Source of the DNA: JAQBQB01 sp963757185
GTDB taxonomy: Bacteria > Gemmatimonadota > Gemmatimonadetes > Gemmatimonadales > Gemmatimonadaceae
Assembly: GCA_963757185.1 (NCBI GenBank)
Contig: CAVWQI010000009.1
Coordinates: forward strand, 62,001-126,000
Reading direction: 5' to 3'
Length of the DNA: 64,000 nucleotides
This document shows, one piece after another, positions 17,011 to 25,911 of this stretch (position 1 is the stretch's first letter; each line of letters opens with the position of its first letter). The translations under genes and the position numbers were made by a program. The notes below the pieces were generated by a model, which saw only the letters and a list, made by a program, of their open reading frames with translations, was not told the DNA's origin and did no database searches.

Positions 17011-18597
17011 CTACGGCGCGGGAGTCCCCGGCGTGAATGACACGCCGCGCAACACTTCGCCGAGGGCCGCCGCGCGAACGGTGACGAAGCTCTCGCCCGC
17101 CGCGACGGTCGTACTCGTGTTCGCGAGCATGTCCGTGATCATGACCAGCTTGTTCGGGTCAGCGCCGGGGTCGCCGTTGCCGCTGGCGGTGGAAGTGACG
17201 CCCCAAAGGGTCACCGTGCCATCGTCATTCACTCGGCCGGTGATGTTTCGAAGGCCGTCGGTCACGGGAGCCCAATCCGCGCCCGTGGCCGGGTTGATTC
17301 CCGTAGGGTAGTTCTGGCTGCCCGGGAACGTGTAGGTAGAGCCGAGGCCAAGGCCTGTCTGCAGCGTATAGACTCGGTTCCAAGCACCGTTCTGGAGAAC
17401 CCACTTCTGCAGCCCGGAAGGCATCCCAACATTCGCGTCGGCCACGTCACCGTCGCCTTCGTCTGCCACGTACAGGGTGGTCGCGTTGGCAAACCACAGC
17501 CCGAACGGATACGCGGTCGTCTTCTTCTTGAGGGTGGAGTTGAGCACGCTCGGAAATCCTTTCAGGATGCATATGTTGCTCGGCAGGCCTGACGTCGCGA
17601 CCTGGGAGGGATCGTAAGCGAGCGGCGCGATCGGGAGCGATGCGCCTGGCTGCGGCAACCCGACGCCGTTCGGACACGCGCCCTGAGACGAGGTGTCGAT
17701 GAAGTAGACGGTGTTCACCCCGTTGCTGCCGCTCCCCTTCGTCAGATACACGACGTCGTCGAAGACGGTCAGCCCGCGGTAGTTGTCGTCCTTGCCGACC
17801 TTGTCGGCCTTGGCGCCGAGTCGGGTCACGCTGAAGCTCCCGAGCGGCGTCGGGAGGTCGGGATCCTGCGCGACGAGCGCCTTCACTTCGGCGGGAATGA
17901 ACTGGGTGCCCGCACCGAGGACGATCTCCGCCGGTTGGGGATTCGAACCATTGCCGGCGTTGCCCGCGGTGAAGTACACGTTCGAACCGTCGGTGTTGTG
18001 CAGAATCACCGCGCGGCCGTTGTTGCCGCTGTAGGCGTTGGTCTTCGTGAAGTGGAACTTTCCTTTCGCGTCCACCTGCGCCACGACGCGGTAGGCGAAC
18101 CCGGTCACGGGATTCGTCGGGTCGAACGCGAGCGGCGTATTGGTGTTCGAGACGTCCGTCGCATCGATCGGCGCGAGATATCCCATGAACGTCAGGAGCT
18201 CGCCATCGGTCGACAGATTGAGCGCCAGCTCGGACTTGGACGAGAAGCTCGTCACCATCTGGTCTTTCGTCGGAGGCACGCCCTGTTGGCTGCTGTTGGG
18301 CACCTCGAGCGTGTTCAGGAGCGCGCCGGCCGTCGTCAACTGGTCGAGCAGAATGCGCGACGTGATGCCGAAGCTCGCGTCGACGACGTCCTGGTTCCAC
18401 ACGAAGGGATACGCCGGGAACGCCGGGTTCATGCTGAACACGCTGCGCGACACGACGAGGTTCCCCGGCTTGAAGAAATCGCTGTTGCCCTGCGCCGCCG
18501 CGGATCCACCAGCGGCGAGGCTCGCGAGGGCGCCGCACACCGCGACGATGACGTTGCTCCGGCCGGAGGAACGGACCTGCCACCACGGGCGATTCAT
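17011..18597 (-). CDS. Secreted repeat protein, propeller-like, unknown function
   Basis: This 528-aa protein has a long signal peptide (about residues 1-35, ending SAAAQ). The mature part is rich in Gly, Asn and Thr with recurring strand pairs such as NYRGLTVFDDVVYLTKG, ATTLYVADEGDGDVAD and DGTVTLWGVTS. These suggest an NHL- or SMP30-like beta-propeller. I know similar secreted hypothetical proteins in soil bacteria, but no enzymatic role. The C-terminus (FTPGTPAP) is low complexity. Confidence 0.65.
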   Translation of the reverse strand: MNRPWWQVRSSGRSNVIVAVCGALASLAAGGSAAAQGNSDFFKPGNLVVSRSVFSMNPAFPAYPFVWNQDVVDASFGITSRILLDQLTTAGALLNTLEVPNSSQQGVPPTKDQMVTSFSSKSELALNLSTDGELLTFMGYLAPIDATDVSNTNTPLAFDPTNPVTGFAYRVVAQVDAKGKFHFTKTNAYSGNNGRAVILHNTDGSNVYFTAGNAGNGSNPQPAEIVLGAGTQFIPAEVKALVAQDPDLPTPLGSFSVTRLGAKADKVGKDDNYRGLTVFDDVVYLTKGSGSNGVNTVYFIDTSSQGACPNGVGLPQPGASLPIAPLAYDPSQVATSGLPSNICILKGFPSVLNSTLKKKTTAYPFGLWFANATTLYVADEGDGDVADANVGMPSGLQKWVLQNGAWNRVYTLQTGLGLGSTYTFPGSQNYPTGINPATGADWAPVTDGLRNITGRVNDDGTVTLWGVTSTASGNGDPGADPNKLVMITDMLANTSTTVAAGESFVTVRAAALGEVLRGVSFTPGTPAP

Positions 18598-18706
18598 CTG
18601 AGAAAGTCTCCTTGCGCTCGGCGCGCACGATTTGAGTGCGGGTGGGAGTCGCCGAGCTTATCCGCGCCGTGTGACGGCGCGGCAACGAGAAGGCCTCTCG
18701 ATGCAA

Positions 18707-18731
18707 CGGCCGCGTCACGATGACGCGGCCG
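18707..18731. terminator. Perfect 11-bp hairpin between two minus-strand genes
   Basis: CGGCCGCGTCA (18707-18717) and TGACGCGGCCG (18721-18731) pair perfectly around a 3-nt loop. It lies after the VOC/H1-tail gene and upstream of the next minus-strand gene. It is strong enough to stop transcription, though no T-run follows on the minus strand. Confidence 0.5.
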
Positions 18732-18799
18732 CTGCAACATTCTTATTCAGGGATCATGAAGATCCCTTTGTACCGCGGTGTCTGTCAGCCGCCTGACAG

Positions 18800-19330
18800 C
18801 TAACGTCGCTTCTTGCCCGACTTCTTCGCTCGCTTGACGGGCTTTTTCGCCGCGGCCTTCGCCACTTTGCGCGCGCTCTTCTTCGCGACAGGTGCTGCTT
18901 TCGCGACGGACGCCTTCTTCGCGGCGGGTGCCGGCTTCGCAGCCGCGGGACGCTGAGCTTTTGGCCCGATCTGGTGGAGGCCGATCAGATTGTTCTCCGG
19001 ATCGAGGAACGCCGCGATCCACCCCATCCCTCCGCCGATCTCCTGCTTCGGCAGCGCCGTCCGCGCGCCGCTCGCATTCGCCGCCGCCAGCATCTGATCG
19101 ATCGAGTCCACGGTGACGTAGTTCGCGAACGGCTGTCCGGGCATCTTCCGTTTCATCAGCCCGCCGTTGATTCCATTGTCGCCGTCCTTCGCCATGACCA
19201 TGAAGTACTCGTCCTCGCCCGGCCCCGCCGGGTACGACTCGAACTTCCAACCGAACACCTTTTTGTAGAACGTCTTCGCGCGCTCGACGTCGTCGGCGGG
19301 AATCTCGAAATGCATGATCGCATTCGGCAT
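18800..19330 (-). CDS. VOC/glyoxalase-like domain fused to a histone-H1-like basic tail
   Basis: This 176-aa protein starts at ATG 19330, preceded by GAGAGG. Residues 1-125 form a VOC domain with the motifs HFEIPADDVERAKTFYKKVFGW, GGGMGWIAAFLDPENNLIGLHQ and a PFANYVTVDSID strand. Residues of about 126-176 are almost entirely Lys, Ala, Pro and Arg in AAKK/PAKK-type repeats, like eukaryotic H1 or bacterial Hc1/AlgP tails. Such tails bind DNA or other polyanions non-specifically. The start lies 13 bp after the stop of the peroxidase gene. Combining an enzyme fold with an H1-type tail is unusual. Confidence 0.8.
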   Translation of the reverse strand: MPNAIMHFEIPADDVERAKTFYKKVFGWKFESYPAGPGEDEYFMVMAKDGDNGINGGLMKRKMPGQPFANYVTVDSIDQMLAAANASGARTALPKQEIGGGMGWIAAFLDPENNLIGLHQIGPKAQRPAAAKPAPAAKKASVAKAAPVAKKSARKVAKAAAKKPVKRAKKSGKKRR

Positions 19331-19343
19331 GGCGTCCAACCTC

Positions 19344-21278
19344 TCAAGGAGACGTGTGGTTACCCGGGACATTCATCTTAACACGGTCGGGCCGAACGCT
19401 CGAATCGGTGAGCGTCTGCAAGAAGGCGATGACGGCATTTCGCTCGGACGGGGTCAGATGTAATGAATCTGTGGCGAGGGTCTGGTTTGGCAGGCGGCCA
19501 TGGGCACCCCCACCCTCATAGAAGTCCATGACCTGGCGAAGCGTGAGGAAGGTCCCGTTGTGCATGTACGGAGCGGTGATGGCCACGTTGCGGAGCGACG
19601 GGACCTTGAAGGCACGAATGTGATCGGCGCGGTGGTCGATCGCCCCGCGACCGGAGTCCGCGTCGAACGCCATGGCTTTGGGTAAGGCCGGCGTACCGAT
19701 GACCTCGACGTCCGATGCGACGTACAGGGGCGGCGCGACACCCCCGAAAAGCGGCGCGAAGTGACACGAGCCGCACCCCGCTTTCCCCATGAATAGGTTG
19801 AATCCGCGACGCTCGTCGCCCGTGATCGCCGACGTATCTCCCCGGACCGCGCGATCGAAGCGCGAGCTCATCGCGATGAGCGATCGCTCATACGCTGCGA
19901 GCGCCTGTCGAAGTCTCTGCGGCGTAACACTTGCGCCGTCGTCTCCACGGTCGCCGAAGGCGTGCGAGAAGCGCGCGCGGTAGTCGCGATCCGCTCCGAC
20001 GCGCGCCGCCGCGGTGTCGATCGAGCTCCCCATTTCGGCGCGACTCCGCAGTACCTCGACGACCTGATCCTCGAGAGACACCGCCCGCTCGTCGGCGAAC
20101 TGCGCCGGCTGAAGGCCGACGTTGATCAACGTCGGCGTATTCCGCGGCACCCGCATGCCCGGCACCAAAGCGGCAGGCGTCGCCCGGCCGTCGGTGAACG
20201 CTCGCGATGGAACGTGACACGAAGCGCAGCTTCGCGTGCGTGGTCCCGAGAGTCGCGGATCGCTGAAGAGACGTTCGCCCAACTCGAGCAGGGCCGGCGA
20301 CTCGCGCGGCGCGCTACGCGGCGCGTACGCGCGCCCGTCGAATGCTCCCGCCGAATAGGGCGACACCGCGATAGCCCGCAGCCCGCGCGGCATGGTGATC
20401 GCCACGGCCCGAGCGGCCAGGCGAAGCGAATCGAGTGCGACAGCCGACGCGTTGGCGTAGCCAACGAGAAAGGCCAGTCGGTCGAAGTTCACGAAGTTGG
20501 CGTTCGCCCGCAGATAGCCCGAGGCCGCCGACAGCGTGCCGTCAAGCCGATTGCGTTGAGCCGAGGCCCCGGGCCAGCGCGCACCGACCACCATATACGT
20601 CTGCCTGATGCCATCCAGCGCTTCCGCGCACTCCAACATCGCGTCCTTTGAGCGCGGCGCGTCGAAGCCCGCGATGCCGAGCGTCGAGACGCGAACGAGT
20701 TCGAGTCGCGTCAATTCGATGACCTGACCGTCGGTCGGCTGAATTCCCGACGCCAACCCGCGAACCCGGCCGATCAGCGGCCGCATCGCGTCGACGAGAG
20801 AGCGCGCGCTGTCGGAGAATGCTCGCCTCCGCGCCGACGCCTCGCCGGGCCATAGCAGGTTTTCGAGCGCGGGAAAACCACTCGGCGCGAGGAGCGATGG
20901 AGGCGGGGCATCGTCGTCGTCCACCTCCTGCCGCCGAGAGTTGAACGCGGCCGCAAGAGCGGGGGCGTAAAACTCGACGACCCCCTCGAGGTGCTTGTAT
21001 TGGGCACGGGCCCGACGAAAGGCGAGGCGAACCGCGGGCGGCGGCCCATCGCTTGTCGGCGAGTCTTCCTCAGTGGACAGCACGTCGCGCAACGCCGCGA
21101 GTGATCCGTCCAGAGAATCGGCTTGCGCCAGCACCAAACGGCGCACGTCGTCGCCGGCGAGCGGGTGCCGCGATTCGTGACGGGCGACGAAGCCAACACC
21201 GCCGAACGCGAGAACCGCCGCGGCCATCCATGCGCCGCGGCGGTTTGCCCCCCGGGAGGACTCCCGGCCTCCCGTCAT
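19344..21278 (-). CDS. Imelysin-like domain fused to di-heme cytochrome c peroxidase (MauG/CcpA family)
   Basis: This 644-aa protein starts at ATG 21278, 4 bp after the preceding gene. It has one N-terminal hydrophobic segment (residues 16-30). Residues of about 40-290 are helical and include GFPALENLLW near 137, resembling the GxHxxE motif of imelysins but with Pro where His is usual. The C-terminal half is a di-heme peroxidase with heme motifs CASCH near 347 and CGSCH near 503, and typical segments ALAAYERSL, FNLFMGKAGCGSC and YMHNGTFLTLRQVMDFY. It probably works in the periplasm, either reducing peroxide or oxidising a partner. Confidence 0.82.
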   Translation of the reverse strand: MTGGRESSRGANRRGAWMAAAVLAFGGVGFVARHESRHPLAGDDVRRLVLAQADSLDGSLAALRDVLSTEEDSPTSDGPPPAVRLAFRRARAQYKHLEGVVEFYAPALAAAFNSRRQEVDDDDAPPPSLLAPSGFPALENLLWPGEASARRRAFSDSARSLVDAMRPLIGRVRGLASGIQPTDGQVIELTRLELVRVSTLGIAGFDAPRSKDAMLECAEALDGIRQTYMVVGARWPGASAQRNRLDGTLSAASGYLRANANFVNFDRLAFLVGYANASAVALDSLRLAARAVAITMPRGLRAIAVSPYSAGAFDGRAYAPRSAPRESPALLELGERLFSDPRLSGPRTRSCASCHVPSRAFTDGRATPAALVPGMRVPRNTPTLINVGLQPAQFADERAVSLEDQVVEVLRSRAEMGSSIDTAAARVGADRDYRARFSHAFGDRGDDGASVTPQRLRQALAAYERSLIAMSSRFDRAVRGDTSAITGDERRGFNLFMGKAGCGSCHFAPLFGGVAPPLYVASDVEVIGTPALPKAMAFDADSGRGAIDHRADHIRAFKVPSLRNVAITAPYMHNGTFLTLRQVMDFYEGGGAHGRLPNQTLATDSLHLTPSERNAVIAFLQTLTDSSVRPDRVKMNVPGNHTSP

Positions 21279-21282
21279 GCGA

Positions 21283-22344
21283 TTACTTCCAAGTGATCTC
21301 GACCGAATCGCGCAGGGTCGTCGCGCCGGCGGGCGCCTGCGTGTACGTCGCGGCGGGCACGTCGCGCCCGTAGCTCTTTGAGAAAACACGACCGTTGTTC
21401 AGCACAGTAACGAGCGTATACCCGAAGTAGGTTCCCGTCGAAGCGAGCGTCACGTCCGCCGTTGCGTCGATCGGTGTGCCGCCGTTGCCCGCAATGATCA
21501 TCCACGTCTTTCCGGTCGGCTGGCTGCGGTAATACACGTGGTTGTGGGCCGAGAACGTGGCCTCGACCTGATTGTTCACGAGCGACGTCCAGAACGCATC
21601 GCGCGCCGGCTGGTCCATGACCAGGCCGTCGGTCGGCACGGTCGGGTACGGGTACGAAGGCTTGTGCGCGACGACGAAGATGTGCTTCGCGCCCTTGGCG
21701 CGCGCTGCGGCGAGGTCGCTGGCGACCCACGCATTGGGAACATGCCAATCCTTTCCGACCGGGTCGCTGTTGAGCGCCAGGAAGTGCGTGTCCTTGAAAT
21801 CGAAGGAGTAGCTCAGCTTGCTCTGGTCGGTCTGCAACGCGTCGGCGCCGCCGGCACCCGGACCATTGCCGCCGCGGGTGATGTAGGCCGCCATGTCGCG
21901 CAGCCAAACGCGTTCGCCGGGCGGGTACGCGATCTTGGCAAGATTGTCGGTCTCGTGATTGCCGGGGATGGTAATCAGCTCGATGCCGGAGGCCGGCAAA
22001 GGAGAGGCCTGGTACAGGGATATCCAACCTTTGAGTTCGCGATCGAGCGCGGTGCTGTCATTGGTGTAGCCGAACACCATATCGCCGTCGAAGAACAAGA
22101 AGTTGGGCTTCGGGTTGATCGCCGCGACATCGGCGAACGTCCGGTTCAATTCGGCGACGTTTGCCGTGCTGACGACGCCGAGCGATTCGGGCGCCGCGAC
22201 CCGGTTGCAGCCGAGCACCACGAACGAAAGTGCCACGCCGTTCGGATCGACCGTGGGCCCCGTCGAGTCGGATCCGCAGGAGATGGCGACAGCGGCAGCG
22301 AATGTCACAGAGGCGGCGGCGAGCAGACGAGTGGGCACGGTCAT
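21283..22344 (-). CDS. Metallophosphoesterase (purple-acid-phosphatase-like) lipoprotein
   Basis: This 353-aa protein starts at ATG 22344. A signal peptide ends in the lipobox AISC, so it is lipidated. The calcineurin-like metal motifs are present in order: FFDGDMVFG, the GNHE box in TIPGNHETD, His in FVVAHKPSYP, and HNH in FSAHNHVYY. The protein hydrolyses phosphoesters outside the cytoplasm. It ends 4 bp before the peroxidase fusion, so these two and the VOC/H1 gene are probably one transcript. A PafA-type phosphatase gene lies just upstream on the same strand. Confidence 0.85.
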   Translation of the reverse strand: MTVPTRLLAAASVTFAAAVAISCGSDSTGPTVDPNGVALSFVVLGCNRVAAPESLGVVSTANVAELNRTFADVAAINPKPNFLFFDGDMVFGYTNDSTALDRELKGWISLYQASPLPASGIELITIPGNHETDNLAKIAYPPGERVWLRDMAAYITRGGNGPGAGGADALQTDQSKLSYSFDFKDTHFLALNSDPVGKDWHVPNAWVASDLAAARAKGAKHIFVVAHKPSYPYPTVPTDGLVMDQPARDAFWTSLVNNQVEATFSAHNHVYYRSQPTGKTWMIIAGNGGTPIDATADVTLASTGTYFGYTLVTVLNNGRVFSKSYGRDVPAATYTQAPAGATTLRDSVEITWK

Positions 22345-22480
22345 TGAGGCTCGTGTAAGGGCTGGAGTTGGAGGTGAATCGACGGCTGCACGGTATCGGC
22401 GAAAGTCGACGGCGGTGTGACAGTTCGTCACGCCGCCGTCACGATTTCACTCGTCTCATCGTTCGTTTCGACGCGCGCGG

Positions 22481-24091
22481 CTATCGCTGTCCGATCGCCC
22501 TCACCGTACGTCCGAGAACTTCGGCGATCGGCGAGCCGTCGAGTCGCTCGGTCGGTTTCACGCCGATCAGTGCCGCCAGCGTCGGGGCGATGTCGACGGT
22601 GCGAACCAACCGCTCGTGCCTTCCGATCGGAATCGCCGCGCCGATGAACGAGATCGGGACGGAGAGCGTCATCGCGTTGGGGGTGGCGTGCTCGGCCGTC
22701 GCCTTTCCCGGCGACCAGATGAATCCGGACGCCGTCGCGAACACGGCCAAATACTGGAGGGACGCAGGAAGGCTGCGTCGCCAGCGGATTGCCGCGCTGT
22801 CCGACGACGATGCGAGCGTGGCCGCCGTGAAGCCGGCGCGAACGCCGGCGCGCTTCATCCCTTCCGCGACCATCGCCGACGCGAGGCTGTCCGTGTTGAC
22901 GCCCCGTGCACGCAACGCCGCGACGTCGCCGAACATCAGCCCGTTGTCGAAGTCGATCCCGAACTCGGTCGCATAGCGCGCCTCGAACGTCTGCTCCGCC
23001 GCCGTTCCGATGTCGCCGATCCAGATCCGGCCGCCGTGTCCCGTCCTGGGCACCTCGAGCTCGGGCAGCGAGGAGACGCCGTGGTCGCCCGTGAGCGCGT
23101 AAACGATTCGCGCCGACGGAATATGCCGCTCGAGCTCGCGCATGAAATCGCCGAGCCAGCGATCGACGCGCAACACCTGATCGTGGATCTCGCGCGAGTC
23201 CGGCCCGAACGCGTGGCCGACGGCATCGGTCGTCGACAGCGATATGGCGAGCAAGTCCGGCATCGTCCCGGCGGACGACGAGGCGAGTGCGCGCTTGCCA
23301 ATACCGGTGCGTCTCACGCCTTCGAGCGCGAAGGCGAGCGTCACGGAGTCCATTTGTGGATACGACTGCAGCTTCGCGGCGATTTGCCCGGCCGGGGGCA
23401 GCACGTGCGGAAACACGAAATCGGTCCCCGCGTTCTCGACCCAGACGGAGTCCGGCTCGGGATACTGATTCGCCGGCAGCAGAAGGTCCCACTTCTTTCC
23501 GGCGAGCCGCTCGAGGTGGATCGAGTCGTCGAAAGCCGTGACCCACGACGGGAGCGTGTCGGCGTAGTAGCGGCTCGTCGTGAATCGGCCATCGGAAAAC
23601 CAATAGACGTAGCCGCGCGCGCGGCCGACGGTGAGGATCGCGCCGCGGTCCTTGCGCGAAACGGAGAGCACGCGCACCGCGGTATCACGAACGCGCAACC
23701 AATCGTAGAGTGTCGTGCCGACGAAGCGCCGCGGCGAGGCGCCGGTTGCCCTCGATCCGATCAGCGGCGACAGCTCGTCCGGTACGCCGCGGTTGTTGGA
23801 GACGATCTCGGTATGCACCGGCTCGCGTCCCGACAACATCGTCGCGTGCCCCGGCGCCGTCTCGGTGATCGAGTGATCCTGCCAAGCGTGTGGGAAGAAC
23901 GCCGACTGATTTCGGAACCTTGCGAGGCCGCCCGTGAGCTGCGACGAGAATCGGTCGAGGTAGTCGCCGCGAAGCTGGTCGACGGCGATGAAGACGACGA
24001 GCGCCGGTCGCTCACCCCGGTTCGACGGAGTTTGGGCCGACAGGAAATGCGATGCGGCGACGAGGAGCGCTGCGGCGGCGGTGAGACGCAT
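22481..24091 (-). CDS. PafA-type alkaline phosphatase (type I phosphodiesterase/nucleotide pyrophosphatase superfamily)
   Basis: This 536-aa exported enzyme starts at ATG 24091 and has a signal peptide (1-20). Metal ligand Asp38 is in FIAVDQLRGD, and nucleophile Thr78 is in TETAPGHATM. PafA-like phosphate-binding residues are visible: Asn in SNNRGVPDE, and Lys147 and Arg149 in SRKDRG. Further zinc ligands are in TTDAVGHAF and TGDHG, with a late His in AEHATPN. PafA enzymes release phosphate from many monoesters in the periplasm and are insensitive to product inhibition. Next to a metallophosphoesterase gene, this suggests organic phosphate scavenging. Confidence 0.85.
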   Translation of the reverse strand: MRLTAAAALLVAASHFLSAQTPSNRGERPALVVFIAVDQLRGDYLDRFSSQLTGGLARFRNQSAFFPHAWQDHSITETAPGHATMLSGREPVHTEIVSNNRGVPDELSPLIGSRATGASPRRFVGTTLYDWLRVRDTAVRVLSVSRKDRGAILTVGRARGYVYWFSDGRFTTSRYYADTLPSWVTAFDDSIHLERLAGKKWDLLLPANQYPEPDSVWVENAGTDFVFPHVLPPAGQIAAKLQSYPQMDSVTLAFALEGVRRTGIGKRALASSSAGTMPDLLAISLSTTDAVGHAFGPDSREIHDQVLRVDRWLGDFMRELERHIPSARIVYALTGDHGVSSLPELEVPRTGHGGRIWIGDIGTAAEQTFEARYATEFGIDFDNGLMFGDVAALRARGVNTDSLASAMVAEGMKRAGVRAGFTAATLASSSDSAAIRWRRSLPASLQYLAVFATASGFIWSPGKATAEHATPNAMTLSVPISFIGAAIPIGRHERLVRTVDIAPTLAALIGVKPTERLDGSPIAEVLGRTVRAIGQR

Positions 24092-24335
24092 GTCGCGGTT
24101 GGTGAGAGTCCGGGAAACGTGCAACTCTCCCTGCGCGACGCATCGGCTTCCGCGTCACAACCACGTCACGACGGCCCCGCCTCGCGATAGTGCGCCGCCA
24201 TGAGGAGGCCGGACGGCCTACACCAAATGCAGTCGAGTCTGGTCGCTGCCGCGGCGTTCGCGCGCTTCGAGCGCGGCCGATCGGCCTTCGCAACGCGTTG
24301 CACACGGTGCGGCGGATGGGGTATCGACTGGATCT

Positions 24336-24734
24336 CTAGCGTCGCGCTTCCGACAGGTCGGCGCCGCGCTCCGAAAGGAGCGCTCGGAGGATCGAGCGGT
24401 GGCAGCGATCCTCGCTCTCGCAGTAGCAGCCGAGCGAGAAGGTGGTCTGGTGCGAGAGCGCGGCGAGTAGGTCGAGCAGCCGCGCGGCTTCGGGTGCTCG
24501 CATCTCCGTCCTGAACTTGCGCTCGAACACCCGCCACGTCTTGTCGTCGCGCGAGTTGAGCGCGAACGTGACGAGCTTCTGGCTCGGCGAGAGCGCCGGG
24601 AGCCAGACGTCATAAAAGTCGCGCTTGGCGAAATCCGATTTGGGCACGCCGCGCGGTGGACGGCGCACGGTACCAAGTCGAATGCCCTCGCCTGTGCTCC
24701 TCGGGGACCCGAGCCGCAGAATGGTGATTGCCAA
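24336..24734 (-). CDS. DUF488 family protein
   Basis: This 132-aa protein starts at TTG 24734 (ITILRLGSPRSTGEGIRLG); an upstream ATG at 24842 would add a non-protein-like leader. The family signature is clear: RLGTVRRPPRG near the start, FYDVWLPALSPS, and the C-terminal GCYCESEDRCHRSILR with its Cys-x-Cys..Cys-His motif. DUF488 proteins (YeaO-like) are small and soluble, with unproven function. It is divergent from the DinB gene at 24848. Confidence 0.8.
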   Translation of the reverse strand: MAITILRLGSPRSTGEGIRLGTVRRPPRGVPKSDFAKRDFYDVWLPALSPSQKLVTFALNSRDDKTWRVFERKFRTEMRAPEAARLLDLLAALSHQTTFSLGCYCESEDRCHRSILRALLSERGADLSEARR

Positions 24735-24847
24735 GTCGTGTCCCAGAGAGGATGACCGCTTGTGGCGCCGGAACGCGGCTACAATATGGAGGGCCGGCGC
24801 CGCTGTCGAGCCGTTCACCTGTCCAACCGTCCACCTGTCCACCCGAC

Positions 24848-25363
24848 ATGCGCCTGATCGATCTCGAACGCCTTTACGACTACCACTACTGGGCGAATCG
24901 ACGGCTCCTGGAGGCCGTTTCGCAGCTGACGCCGGAGCAGTTCACGCAGAGCGTCGCGGGCAGCTACGGTTCGATTCGCAATACGCTCGTTCACATCTTG
25001 AGCGCCGAATGGGGATGGCTGGATCGCTGCGGCGGGCCGCCGCGCGGCGAACGGCTCAAGGCGGAGAATTATCCGTCGCTGGACTCGGTCGTCGAGACTT
25101 GGAATCGCGTCGAGCGCGACATGCGTGCGTTTCTCGCGCGGCAGACCGAAGACCAGCTGTCCCGCGAAATAGAATTCGCGTTCGGCGCCGGACCGAAGCA
25201 CTCGATTCCAATGTACGGGCTACTCGAGCACGCCGTGATCCACGCCGCCCACCATCGTGGGCAAGTGTCGCTGCTGATGCGGATGCTCGGATTTGCACCC
25301 GGCAACTACGACCTTCTGGTCTTCGACAGCCAGCCGCGCGAAACGCCCGCCGCGCTACGGTAA
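24848..25363 (+). CDS. DinB family protein (cytoplasmic)
   Basis: This 171-aa protein starts at ATG 24848. The DinB four-helix bundle is obvious: the first helix LIDLERLYDYHYWANRRLLEAV, the His in IRNTLVHILSAEWGWLDR, and the His pair in HAVIHAAHHRGQVSLLMRMLG. The three histidines form the metal site. The family includes bacillithiol- and mycothiol-dependent enzymes and uncharacterised stress proteins. The FMN reductase gene starts 14 bp after its stop, so the two are probably one operon. Confidence 0.88.
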   Translation: MRLIDLERLYDYHYWANRRLLEAVSQLTPEQFTQSVAGSYGSIRNTLVHILSAEWGWLDRCGGPPRGERLKAENYPSLDSVVETWNRVERDMRAFLARQTEDQLSREIEFAFGAGPKHSIPMYGLLEHAVIHAAHHRGQVSLLMRMLGFAPGNYDLLVFDSQPRETPAALR

Positions 25364-25377
25364 CAGCGCGAGCTGTC

Positions 25378-25911
25378 ATGCCTCGGCTTCTAACGATCTC
25401 CGGCAGCCTGCGCACCGGATCGACCAACTCGACGCTCCTCGCCGCCGTGTCGCGGGTCGCACCGAGCGGGATCGAGGTGACGCCATACACGGAGCTTGCC
25501 GCGTTGCCCCCCTTCAGCCCGGATGTCGAGGAGAACGAGACAGCGGTTCCGCCGGCGGTCGCGCGCTGGCGCGCGGCGCTCGCCGCTGCCGACGCCGTTC
25601 TTTTTTCGAGCCCGGAATACGCGCACGGCATACCGGGCGCTTTCAAGAACGCGCTGGACTGGGTCGTGGGCAGCGGTGAGTTGGTGGACAAGCGCGTCGG
25701 CTTGGTGTGTCCGTCGGCGGCGTCACAGTTCGCGCATCCACAGATCGTCGAGGTCCTCACGACGATGAGCGCCGTAGTCGTGCCGCGCGCGACGATCGTG
25801 ATCGACCTCCCGCGGCGCGGCCTCGACGTCGATCGGCTCGCGAAAGACCCCGCGGTCGCGTCCGTCCTGCGCGGCGTGATTCTGGAGCTGTTCGACGCTC
25901 GCTCTACTTGA
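25378..25911 (+). CDS. NADPH-dependent FMN reductase (flavodoxin-like)
   Basis: This 177-aa protein starts at ATG 25378. It shows the phosphate-binding loop ISGSLRTGSTNSTLL and the family's flavin loop SSPEYAHGIPGAFKNALDWVVG. The fold is the flavodoxin type of ArsH/ChrR/SsuE-like reductases that pass electrons from NAD(P)H to FMN, quinones or metals. Which acceptor it uses is unknown. Its last 8 bp overlap the 3' end of the convergent propeller gene. Confidence 0.88.
   Translation: MPRLLTISGSLRTGSTNSTLLAAVSRVAPSGIEVTPYTELAALPPFSPDVEENETAVPPAVARWRAALAAADAVLFSSPEYAHGIPGAFKNALDWVVGSGELVDKRVGLVCPSAASQFAHPQIVEVLTTMSAVVVPRATIVIDLPRRGLDVDRLAKDPAVASVLRGVILELFDARST

Noticed and set aside
15421..17040. 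Long plus-strand open frame (539 aa) opposite the amidohydrolase
   Set aside because: Composition is Arg/Asp/Val-rich without motifs, and the minus-strand frame has clear amidohydrolase metal residues. It is a GC-skew shadow.
17935..17952. T-loop-like GATTCGAACC string suggesting a tRNA
   Set aside because: It lies inside a well-supported gene and no acceptor, D or anticodon stems can be formed around it.
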